From positions 1-64,000 of the forward strand of contig NZ_JAENRY010000003.1 of the NCBI RefSeq assembly GCF_016612545.1: 64,000 nucleotides of DNA, written 5' to 3'. Shown piece by piece: positions 57,214 through 64,000 of the stretch. Source of the DNA: Streptomyces sp. MBT65 (GTDB taxonomy: Bacteria > Actinomycetota > Actinomycetes > Streptomycetales > Streptomycetaceae). Below the pieces are notes generated by a model, which worked only from the letters and a program-made list of their open reading frames with translations, searched no databases and was not told the origin of the DNA. Both the position numbers and the translations under genes were made by a program. The first letter of the stretch is position 1. Each line of letters starts with the position of its first letter.

Positions 57214-58699
57214 TGGCCGACCCCGCAGGTACCGCTTCCGGCGGATCGCCCGGACCGGGGCTCGGCTGCGGGTCGTCCGGCGCCGGCTTCGCGCCGAACA
57301 GGGGGAGCACGTCCCCGCCGGCGATCCGGGCGACGGCATCGTTCGCGGCCTGCTCGTCCAGCTCTTCCATCCGCCCGATCTCGGCCTGCGAGAATCCGAG
57401 CCGCTCCCGGGTCGGCCGCAGCGGCACGATCTTCGCCGTGAACAGCTTCACCGCGGCGTCGGCGGACTGCGCCACCGTCGGGGTGGACGCGTCCCGCCAG
57501 ATCGTCTCCAGCGCCCGCGCGTCATCGGACCACTCGCCGTCCCGTACCCGCAGCACTTTGCGCATGACCCGCTCCCAGGTGCCGCCCCATGCCCGCTGCT
57601 TGCGTTCGGCCCGCTTGACGAGCCGGGTCTCGCTGGATCGGATGGCGTCCGCGCTCGCCGGGTTGGCGGTGCTCTGGCCGAAGAACGCGGGCGGCAGGCC
57701 CGCCATGCTTGCGACGAGCTGGGCCAGCTGGTTGAGCGTGGAATGGAAGTTGGCGAGGTTGGCCTCGGGGAACTGGATGACGTCCGCCCCGTCTTCCTTC
57801 CTCGACTTGGCCGTGGCCCAGATCCTGCCGGCGACCCGCGACCACACCGACAGCCGCCGCCCGTCCGCGTCGACGAAGTCCTCGTCGCCGAACCCGAAGG
57901 CGACGCGCCTGGGCATGGCGTGGAACTCGGCGCTGATCATCATGTCCGTGGCCACCTTGCAGGCGGCGTCGCTGATCGGGATGACGTCGGCGAGCTCGCT
58001 GACTCCACCGCGGCCCTTCAGCCGGGGCCGGTTCGCGAGGATCTCCACGGGCAGCTCGCCCATGTTGTGGTCATCGCGCGGGTAGTCCGGATCCTCGGCC
58101 CACTCGCCGTCCGCCTTGACCCACCAGATGGTGGAGTCGGGCAGGTACAGCGTGGCGTGATCGACCTTGTCCGCGCCGTCGCCGACACACCACCGCTTCA
58201 CCGCGGCGATCAGCCGGCGGGTGCGCGGGTCCTCCTCGGCGTACATGTCGAGCGCGGACTCGACCGTGACGATCGGCGTCGTCGGGTCCTGGTCGTTCTC
58301 CCCGACCACCGCGTAGGCCCGCTTCATCGCCAGCGCGTCGAGGTGCCCCATCTGGGATTGCTCGTCGAGGTCGTTGGCCTGCCAGATCCGCCACAGCTCG
58401 GCGTCGGCCTCGGTTTTCCCCGGGTAGCGGAACCCTTCGACGTCCAGGCGCTCCTCGATGGAGTCGATCACCAGCCGGGGCCAGTTGATGACGACCTGGC
58501 GGACGTTCTCGTCCAGTTCCCGCTGGAGCTCGGGGTGCATGTACGACAGGGGCTGCTTGCCCTCGTAGTACGCGTTGAGCTCCTCGAGCTCTGGGATCTC
58601 CTTGTCGTGGCACTTGATCAGATGCTTCAGCCACTCCAGTTCGGTCCGTCCCTGCACCAGGCCGTCGGCGGCCGGGGCTTGTGCGAGCAGGCCCGCCAT
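57197..58699 (-). CDS. Portal protein (SPP1 gp6-like)
   Basis: 500 residues. ELNAYYEGKQPLSYMHPELQ, then VINWPRLVIDSIEERLDVEG, FQ-like WRIWQANDLDEQSQMGHLDA, and a LPPAFFGQSTANPASADAIR segment (the family's GLP..FG...NPASAEAI motif). C-terminal Pro-rich tail. Forms the twelve-part ring through which DNA enters and leaves the head. Confidence 0.92.
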   Translation of the reverse strand: MAGLLAQAPAADGLVQGRTELEWLKHLIKCHDKEIPELEELNAYYEGKQPLSYMHPELQRELDENVRQVVINWPRLVIDSIEERLDVEGFRYPGKTEADAELWRIWQANDLDEQSQMGHLDALAMKRAYAVVGENDQDPTTPIVTVESALDMYAEEDPRTRRLIAAVKRWCVGDGADKVDHATLYLPDSTIWWVKADGEWAEDPDYPRDDHNMGELPVEILANRPRLKGRGGVSELADVIPISDAACKVATDMMISAEFHAMPRRVAFGFGDEDFVDADGRRLSVWSRVAGRIWATAKSRKEDGADVIQFPEANLANFHSTLNQLAQLVASMAGLPPAFFGQSTANPASADAIRSSETRLVKRAERKQRAWGGTWERVMRKVLRVRDGEWSDDARALETIWRDASTPTVAQSADAAVKLFTAKIVPLRPTRERLGFSQAEIGRMEELDEQAANDAVARIAGGDVLPLFGAKPAPDDPQPSPGPGDPPEAVPAGSASGHAA

Positions 58700-58715
58700 G
58701 GGTCACCTCCTCGCG

Positions 58716-60371
58716 TCACCGCAGAACGATCATTTTGTTCGTCTTCTTCTTCGGCTTGATGCCGGCAGCGATCGCGTCGCGGCGTGCCTCCCACGAGAGG
58801 CACCCGGCCGTGGCCGCGTCGATGGACAGCGGACTTTGGTGCCGCTCTTTCTCGATCACCCACAGCGGCTTGCCCGTGCCGTCGAGCATCTTCAGCTTTC
58901 GCTTCCGGGCGTTGGCGATGTGGCGGGCGTAGACCGAATCCCCTGAGTGGGTCAGCTCACCGGTCTTCATCGCCCCCTGGTAGGCCCGCAACGAGTACGC
59001 CATGGCCTTGAGGCGGTTGGTCCACCACTTCGTGACCCGCTTCTCGCCCCACCGGCCTTGCCACGTGGTGACCAGGCCTTCCCAGTAGGGCGGGTCGACG
59101 TAGGCCCGCACCACGTCCCAGGTGTCGAAGGCCTCGACCAGGACCGCGTCGACCTCGTCGGCCGGGCACTCCCACTGGTCGTCCTCGTCGTCGCTCTCGT
59201 TGGCGCCGGGCGGACGCTCCCAGATACCGAGCGGCCACTGGAATCCGGTCTCCAGATGCGTGGCGATCAGCGCCGTGGCGTCGCGGAACTGCGCGCCGTC
59301 GAAGCCGACCGTGATGCGGTCGCCCTTCTCCGGCAGCTCCTGGCGCCGGGCCACCTCCGCCCACTGCTCGACCGAGAACGCTTGCCTCCCGGCCTGCACC
59401 CTCCGGTTGAGCCAGACCCTTTCCCAGTAGGCGCGGTCGGTGTCCGGCGCGTTGTAGAGGGAGACGATCGCGTCGACCTGGCCCTCGAAGTCCGGCCAGG
59501 CCGCGATGCTGGGACCGCTCGCTTCCCGTACCGCGGCCCGGATCGTCTCTTCGTCCGACAGATCCTCGTCCGGCCGCGGCGTTGCCTCGCGGTGAAAGAA
59601 GAACAACGTGCGGTCACGGTTCTTGCCCGCCGCGACGAGCTCGGCGAACTCGTGGGTTCCCTGCGCTACCGACCCCTCGCCGGGTGTGTAGGTGGTCGTG
59701 GTCTCCAACGTCCACGGATCGAAGAGCATGATCTTCGGGATGTTGGCCAGCATCGTCTGATGCGCCGAGCGGTGCCGCGGCAGCGTGAAACGGTGCGTCT
59801 CGTCGAAGTGCTGGAAGGTGGTCCTCGCGCCGTCCCTCGCGTCCGGCGAGGACGCGAGCGCCACCGCACGGCCCAGGCCGTTCCACCGCATGATGCGGTC
59901 CAGACCCGGATCGAACAGATCGGCATCCGGACCCTCGGTGACCATGGCGTACAGCGCGGCGTACGCGAGCTCCTCGGTCTGCTCCTCGGTGTACGCGACC
60001 ATCGGGATGTACGGATCCGACACCGGGACGCCGACGGGCTCACCGTCCGCGTCGAACCCGTCGCAACGGACGGGACCATCGGGGTGCAGCTCGGCGAACG
60101 CGACCGCCGCGGCCAGCTCGGTCTTGGCCGTGCCCTTACGCACCGACAGCCCGACGCGCTTGAACCGGCGCTTGCCCGCTCGCGGGTGCCCTTGCGGGTA
60201 GACCTCGTACCAGCGGTAGATCAGCGCCCGCTTCTCCGGGTCCAGCACGTATGGCCGGCCACGCAGAGCGCCCGGACCGTGGATGGTCCGCTCCTCGAGC
60301 AGATCACAGACCTGAGGTCCCAGTGTCGGCCATAGCTCGTCGTCCGGCCTGGGCACCATCAGGACGCCCAC
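58716..60371 (-). CDS. terL: Terminase large subunit
   Basis: 551 residues. N-terminal ATPase with a deviant Walker A (LSVRKGTAKTELAAAVAFAE, ~75-95) and Walker B-like FQHFDETHRF (~190). C-terminal nuclease domain holds acidic residues in VGFDGAQFRDATALI and AYVDPPYWEGL. It cuts and pumps DNA into the head. Three bases separate it from the small subunit. Confidence 0.9.
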   Translation of the reverse strand: MGVLMVPRPDDELWPTLGPQVCDLLEERTIHGPGALRGRPYVLDPEKRALIYRWYEVYPQGHPRAGKRRFKRVGLSVRKGTAKTELAAAVAFAELHPDGPVRCDGFDADGEPVGVPVSDPYIPMVAYTEEQTEELAYAALYAMVTEGPDADLFDPGLDRIMRWNGLGRAVALASSPDARDGARTTFQHFDETHRFTLPRHRSAHQTMLANIPKIMLFDPWTLETTTTYTPGEGSVAQGTHEFAELVAAGKNRDRTLFFFHREATPRPDEDLSDEETIRAAVREASGPSIAAWPDFEGQVDAIVSLYNAPDTDRAYWERVWLNRRVQAGRQAFSVEQWAEVARRQELPEKGDRITVGFDGAQFRDATALIATHLETGFQWPLGIWERPPGANESDDEDDQWECPADEVDAVLVEAFDTWDVVRAYVDPPYWEGLVTTWQGRWGEKRVTKWWTNRLKAMAYSLRAYQGAMKTGELTHSGDSVYARHIANARKRKLKMLDGTGKPLWVIEKERHQSPLSIDAATAGCLSWEARRDAIAAGIKPKKKTNKMIVLR

Positions 60372-60374
60372 GGC

Positions 60375-60986
60375 CTACTCCACCGCGTGCAGCGTGAATC
60401 GCGGGTCGTCCGGCCTCTGCCTACGAACGCCGGCCGCCGACCGCTTGCGAGAAGCAGCCTTGCCCTCGTCGGCGTCGGCGATCGTCCAGCGCAGCCGCAG
60501 CATGGCCAGCGGGGTCAGCCCCAGCCGGTCGCCCAACTGCCTGGCTTCCTTGGCCGCGTCCAGGTCGCCGGTCTCCGCCCGGCTCTTCCACCGCACGTAC
60601 TGCGCGACCTCACGCGTCCAGGACAACTGCTGCCACATGACGGCCTGCGGCGTCTTCCACAGATCCCGCCACAGCTCGCCCTCGATCTCCTGCTGCGCCT
60701 CCACCTGCTTGGTCAGGATGAGTGCGGCCTCGCGCGCCGCGTCCGCCTTCTTCTCGGCGGCGACCTTGGCCCGGCCCTTGAGGTCCGGTTCGAGGAGAGC
60801 GAGCTCGAGCTCATCGGCCTTGCGCTGTGCGAGGTCCCGGCGAGCGATGAGAACAACATCGTCCGACAGAGGCCACCGTGGCGCTCGGCCCTTGCGCCCC
60901 TCGGGAGGCAGGGACGTCATGGCGACGGTGGCGTTGCGCCTGCGCCGCGCTCCTTCCGGCTTGGGGGCCGGTCCCATTCCACCCAT
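60375..60986 (-). CDS. terS: Terminase small subunit
   Basis: 203 residues from ATG 60986 (AAGGACACC site). Basic Arg-rich N-terminus (EGARRRRNATVAM), then long helices (DAAREAALILTKQVEAQQEI; EARQLGDRLGLTPLAMLRLR). Typical of actinophage small terminases that recognise the packaging site, which is probably in the spacer upstream. Confidence 0.75.
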   Translation of the reverse strand: MGGMGPAPKPEGARRRRNATVAMTSLPPEGRKGRAPRWPLSDDVVLIARRDLAQRKADELELALLEPDLKGRAKVAAEKKADAAREAALILTKQVEAQQEIEGELWRDLWKTPQAVMWQQLSWTREVAQYVRWKSRAETGDLDAAKEARQLGDRLGLTPLAMLRLRWTIADADEGKAASRKRSAAGVRRQRPDDPRFTLHAVE

Positions 60987-61351
60987 GGTGGTGTCCTTCC
61001 TGCCGTTGCGGCACGGAAGAGGCCCCGGCGTTGCGCCGGGGCCGGCGGTCACTCGGGGCTGTTGACGCGTCGAACGGGGGTCTCCAGACCCGTACAGATC
61101 AGCATTGCCCTCCCCCGCGGTCTCCTGCGCGCGCGCCCGCGCGGGCGCGCCCCCACCCCCGGGCGAGCGCGCGAGCCGGGAAAGCCGCTGATCACAGCGT
61201 TGCGCCGTGATCGACAGCATGGTCAACGGCTCTGCGGCATCGGCGAGTTGAGCCAGCGACGCGATCACGCGCTCGGTTGCCGAGGGCTGATCGCCTGCCG
61301 CTGTGTCCTCGCCGGTCGTCGTGGCGTGCGGCGCTGTGTGCCTGGCTGGCC
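60987..61351. other. Non-coding spacer between terminase and HNH genes: possible packaging site
   Basis: 365 bases, no supported gene. A hairpin GGCCCCGGCG-ttg-CGCCGGGGCC (61021-61043) and a 20-bp perfect palindrome GCGCGCCCGC/complement (61131-61150). In HK97-type actinophages the cos/pac site lies between the HNH gene and terS. The exact cut site cannot be read. Confidence 0.4.
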
Positions 61352-61741
61352 TTAGGCCTGGTCGGCGGCCCAGCCTCCGGGCTGGTCGCGTGCCGTCTCC
61401 CGGCTGTGGCACGGACCGCACAGACCGCGGCCGTGGCGCGGGTCGTTGGGGTTCTCGCCGGCGGCGACCAGCTCGCGCCGGTCGCGCGGGTGGTGGTCGG
61501 CATGCAGGCTGCGCTGGCCGCAGGGCTGGTTGTGGTCGTGGTCCTCGGCCGTGCACACACAGGTGGGGTCGCGGGCCAGGACGGCGGCGCGGAAGCCGGT
61601 GCGGTGTCGGCTGCCGTAGCCGCGCTCGGTGCTGCTGCCACGGCGCTGCTCGGCCTTGGTCTGGCAGTCGGCACAGCGCCCGCCTCGGGTGTATTCGGGG
61701 CAGCCTGGAGTGGAGCAGACCGTGAGCGTGCGGCGTGCCAT
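61352..61741 (-). CDS. HNH endonuclease
   Basis: 129 residues from ATG 61741 (GGAGGTGAG). Zinc pairs CSTPGCPEYTRGGRCADC; the HNH core HADHHPRDRRELVAAGENPN, then GLCGPCHSRETA. Phages with this HNH-terS-terL order need the HNH enzyme for cos cleavage and packaging. Confidence 0.9.
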   Translation of the reverse strand: MARRTLTVCSTPGCPEYTRGGRCADCQTKAEQRRGSSTERGYGSRHRTGFRAAVLARDPTCVCTAEDHDHNQPCGQRSLHADHHPRDRRELVAAGENPNDPRHGRGLCGPCHSRETARDQPGGWAADQA

Positions 61742-61758
61742 GCGCTCACCTCCCTCCG

Positions 61759-62004
61759 CTACAGGGGCGGGGTGCTGCTCGCGAGGGAGTGCACGGTGCG
61801 GAATCCGGCGGGGCGGGTGTCTTTCAAGCCGACCAGGCCGGTGCCGAGAATCGCGGGGATAGGGGTGCACATCCCGCTGACGCAGACGCTCTCGTGTTCG
61901 GCGTGGAGGTGCGAGTGCTTGCCTTGCTGGGCCAGGAGCTGGGCGGCCTCGCGTGCGGTACGGGGTGCCATGTGGCCGGCGTTCACGATGGCAGCGCCGC
62001 TCAT
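61759..62004 (-). CDS. Hypothetical protein
   Basis: 81 residues. TAREAAQLLAQQGKHSHLHA, then VSGMCTPIPAILGTGLVGLK. Not recognised. Overlaps the upstream gene by four bases, 17 bases before the HNH gene. Confidence 0.55.
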   Translation of the reverse strand: MSGAAIVNAGHMAPRTAREAAQLLAQQGKHSHLHAEHESVCVSGMCTPIPAILGTGLVGLKDTRPAGFRTVHSLASSTPPL

Positions 62005-62474
62005 GCTTGCCGTCCTGGGACGTGGTCTCCGCTGAGGGAGGCGTGGGCCTCCTCGTACGTCGGCCGGGGCGTGGCTTTGAGGTCAGCCGGTTCTGAAGCG
62101 GCGCGCTGCGCGGCGAGGCGGACCTGTTCGTCGGTCTGGCCTCTGACGAATTCGGCGAGGTGCTGCTGCGTGGTCTGGAGTTCGGAGGCGACCTGGGCTC
62201 GGAACTCGGTGAAGTCCGGCAGCACTTGGAACGTGACGGGGTAGATCTGCTCGCCGGGTACGGCCTGGTACGCCGGGAGCTCCATGGTGGCCTCGAAACA
62301 GAGGACGGCGCGGGCTCCCGTACGGGCGACGAGATCGTTGTCCGCGAGGTCCCTGCGCAGGGCATCGAAGGCGGCGTCGTCGCTCGGGGCCTCGTCGATG
62401 ATGAGGAGGTACGGCGTGCTCATGTCGTCGCCGTGGTGCTCGGTGGGCAGTTCGAGGATCTGAAGGCGGGGCAT
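62001..62474 (-). CDS. Hypothetical phage protein
   Basis: 157 residues from ATG 62474 behind TGAGAGAGG. LLIIDEAPSDDAAFDALRRD, then GARAVLCFEATMELPAYQAV and a helical C-terminus ending PTYEEAHASLSGDH. Soluble; not recognised. Confidence 0.6.
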   Translation of the reverse strand: MPRLQILELPTEHHGDDMSTPYLLIIDEAPSDDAAFDALRRDLADNDLVARTGARAVLCFEATMELPAYQAVPGEQIYPVTFQVLPDFTEFRAQVASELQTTQQHLAEFVRGQTDEQVRLAAQRAASEPADLKATPRPTYEEAHASLSGDHVPGRQA

Positions 62475-62488
62475 GCGGGTTGCCTCTC

Positions 62489-62728
62489 TCAGGTGTCGTC
62501 GGAGGGTGTGTCGGTATAGCCGCTGTTCTCGATGGACTGGGCGGCGGTGAGCATGCCGAGGCGGGTGATCCAGTCGAGCCCCTCGGAGCGTGCGCTGGCG
62601 AGGCTGACGGTGCCGTCCTTCTTGATGACCTTGAGGATCACGAACGCATCGGTGGGGAGGTCGCCCTCGTCCAGGGTGGCCTCTACGCCGAGGGAGTCGA
62701 TCAGCTGGCCGATCTTCTGGTCGGCCAT
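62489..62728 (-). CDS. Hypothetical phage protein
   Basis: 79 residues: KIGQLIDSLGVEATLDEGDL, then FVILKVIKKDGTVSLASARS and LDWITRLGMLTAAQSIEN. Looks like a small alpha/beta fold. Starts inside the upstream stop by one base. Not recognised. Confidence 0.6.
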   Translation of the reverse strand: MADQKIGQLIDSLGVEATLDEGDLPTDAFVILKVIKKDGTVSLASARSEGLDWITRLGMLTAAQSIENSGYTDTPSDDT

Positions 62729-62904
62729 CAGATGCTGGCCGCATCGGCATGGGGCGCGGCGAGGTGCTTGCGGACGGCGCTGCGGTCGACGGCCAGGACG
62801 ACCTCGCCGGGACCGGCGTCAGCGTCCTCGTCCAGGCGCAGGGTCAGCTCGATGGGCTCGCGGCAGCCGGGGCACTGGACTGTGGTCTTGGCGAGCGCGG
62901 CCAT
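62728..62904 (-). CDS. Small CxxC protein
   Basis: 58 residues: MAALAKTTVQCPGCREPIEL, then EVVLAVDRSAVRKHLAAPHA. One CPGC plus later His (KHLAAPH) could bind zinc. Too short to be caught easily; supported by one-base overlaps with both neighbours. Confidence 0.6.
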   Translation of the reverse strand: MAALAKTTVQCPGCREPIELTLRLDEDADAGPGEVVLAVDRSAVRKHLAAPHADAASI

Positions 62905-63233
62905 CAGATGCTGTAGGCCGTGAGCTTGAGTTCGGCGTTGTCGACGTCGACGTGGAGCTGGCTGCCGTAGTCGCCGGTGGGGAACGGGCCGAACCAGCGG
63001 GTGCTGCTGATGGGGATGCTGACGGCGCGGGGCGTGACGGCCTGGCCGTCGACGACCCCGGGCAGACGGAAGGTCACCGTACGGGCGACGGTGGAGCCGG
63101 AGTTGCGGACCTGCAGGATCACCTTCCCGTTGTTCGGGACGGTGTGGTTGTTCGTCGGGTCGCCGGCGGCCTCGGTTCCGGCGGCGACACCGGCGCGGGT
63201 GATCTGGGTGACGGATACGGCGGTGCGCGCCAT
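62904..63233 (-). CDS. Small beta-rich phage protein (possible head decoration)
   Basis: 109 residues. MARTAVSVTQITRAGVAAGT, then GKVILQVRNSGSTVARTVTF and RWFGPFPTGDYGSQLHVDVD. All-beta look of decoration or fibre-like proteins found at this place in Streptomyces phages; function is inferred from that only. Confidence 0.6.
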   Translation of the reverse strand: MARTAVSVTQITRAGVAAGTEAAGDPTNNHTVPNNGKVILQVRNSGSTVARTVTFRLPGVVDGQAVTPRAVSIPISSTRWFGPFPTGDYGSQLHVDVDNAELKLTAYSI

Positions 63234-63281
63234 GGCGCCCTCCTCGGTGTGTTGGCTGACGGCGTGCGCGTCGGGAGTGGG

Positions 63282-63530
63282 TCAGCCGGCGGCGCGGCGT
63301 ACAAGGGCCGTGTTCCGGCGGGCCTGGCGCTCGGCGGCGGCGATCTGCTGCTGGCTGTAGATGCGGCGGCCGTGCTCGTCGACGGTGGCCGTCGCGCGGT
63401 TGAGGTGGCCGCGGCGTTCCCAGCTGTAGATCGTCTGGACACCGCGGTTGGTGAAGGCGGCGGCCTCGCGGATCGTGAACCAGAGGTTCCCGTGGGCGTC
63501 TTCGCGGCCAGTCTCGATGGGGCGGGGCAT
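63282..63530 (-). CDS. MerR-like helix-turn-helix protein (excisionase-like)
   Basis: 82 residues from ATG 63530 (AAGGGGTGATC). WFTIREAAAFTNRGVQTIYS, then RRGHLNRATATVDEHGRRIY, and RIYSQQQIAAAERQ. A winged-helix of the MerR/excisionase class. May regulate the packaging operon that follows or act on DNA recombination; no integrase is near. Confidence 0.7.
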   Translation of the reverse strand: MPRPIETGREDAHGNLWFTIREAAAFTNRGVQTIYSWERRGHLNRATATVDEHGRRIYSQQQIAAAERQARRNTALVRRAAG

Positions 63531-63557
63531 GTGATCACCCCTTGAGAAACGCAAAAA

Positions 63558-63576
63558 CCCCCGCTCAAGGCGGGGG
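63558..63576 (-). terminator. Terminator with T-run
   Basis: CCCCCGC-tcaag-GCGGGGG stem, followed on the reverse strand by GTTTTTGCG. Ends the transcript coming from the right edge. Confidence 0.75.
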
Positions 63577-63671
63577 CCGCTGTGACTTACGGGCATACGT
63601 GTGCTGCTGGCATCGGATTATGCAGTGCTGATCGTCAACGTGTCCAGCAGGGATCGCCGTGTTGGTATCGG

Positions 63672-64000
63672 CTAGCCCCCAGAGGGCTCTGCTGGCCCCT
63701 CCCAACTCCGCGTCTGCGTGAGGTCGTGCGTGCGCCGGTCTGCGTCGAGTCTTGCTCGACCAAGATCGGCCAGCCCGCTCGAACGATCGGCTTGCAGGGC
63801 TGACTCGATGACGAAGTGCCGGGCCCAGTCGTAGTCCTCTTCCGTGAGCTGCCGCAGAGACTCGGTCTCACTGAAGCGGAGGCGACCCATGCCGAAGCCG
63901 TGGACAGTCGGGACGAGGAGCTGAAACCGCGCCAGGTCCTGGTAGTCGATGCCGAGCCCCATCGTCCGCAGCGCGTTCTGTAGCGCCTCGGCGATACGGC
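63672..64000 (-). CDS. Hypothetical protein, 5' end outside the window
   Basis: Open to the window edge in the frame RIAEALQNALRTMGLGIDYQ, so the ATG at 63962 is probably internal. DLARFQLLVPTVHGFGMGRL, then LTEEDYDWARHFVIESALQA. Soluble; not recognised. Partial. Confidence 0.5.
   Translation of the reverse strand, partial: RIAEALQNALRTMGLGIDYQDLARFQLLVPTVHGFGMGRLRFSETESLRQLTEEDYDWARHFVIESALQADRSSGLADLGRARLDADRRTHDLTQTRSWEGPAEPSGG

Larger units (their letters stand above)
31204..64000. mobile_element. Accessory/prophage region beginning after tRNA-Ile (right end outside the window)
   Basis: Everything after the tRNA is non-core. There is a complete siphovirus packaging-head-tail-lysis order from 63282 down to 37072, preceded by regulatory modules at 31470-37020. 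The junction beside a tRNA suggests integration there, but no attR, integrase or replication genes are in view, so the left boundary (31204 or nearer 37060) is an inference. Confidence 0.6.

Overview
The window is high-GC chromosomal DNA from a Streptomyces (or very close relative). The evidence is the gene order murJ / sigM / trxBA / parBA / rsmG / jag / yidC / yidD / rnpA / rpmH / dnaA / oriC / dnaN / gnd / recF / dciA / gyrB / gyrA / tRNA-Ile, five parS sites of the form GTTTCACGTGAAAC, a very long DnaA domain II, and an origin packed with TTGTCCACA-type DnaA boxes. No species is claimed.

Region 1 (1-15069) is the left shoulder of the origin. Reading rightward are murJ, a separate pseudokinase, sigM with its anti-sigma gene, and trxB-trxA behind a textbook SigR promoter. 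Reading leftward are a GNAT gene, parB-parA, rsmG, jag, yidC, yidD, rnpA and rpmH. Between the pseudokinase and sigM lie two small secreted-protein genes, both broken by single-base lesions (3552-4524). The parS sites at 5835, 7986, 8012, 11030 and 11325 form the centromere loaded by ParB.

Region 2 (15070-31203) is the origin: dnaA, then oriC (about 20486-21057), dnaN, gnd, recF, dciA, gyrB, gyrA, a DUF3566 membrane protein and tRNA-Ile(GAT). A complete 2275-bp IS21-family element (17942-20216) sits between dnaA and the DnaA-box cluster. It has 26-bp inverted ends (23/26 identical) and a 5-bp target duplication, TGCCG. Its istA is intact; its istB has a one-base insertion.

Region 3 (31204-37057) is accessory DNA beginning right after tRNA-Ile. 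A small exported peptide ending in DIGWG, with a second DIGWG inside it, is divergent from a LuxR-type regulator. A second regulatory block follows: a DUF397-like/DUF6879 protein and an XRE/DUF5753 regulator read right, divergent from five overlapping small genes that read left. Three helically phased ATGTTC(T/C)CG repeats lie in the shared promoter region.

Region 4 (37072 to the right edge) is a siphovirus-type prophage read right to left. It carries an HNH endonuclease, small and large terminase, portal, MuF, scaffold, a Prp-like cysteine protease, major capsid, connectors, tail tube, tail chaperones with a -1 slippery heptamer (C CCG GGG), a tape measure with an NlpC/P60-like domain, baseplate proteins, an SGNH-hydrolase tail protein, a CHAP tail protein, a CHAP endolysin and holin-like membrane proteins. 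No integrase is visible and the right end lies outside the window.
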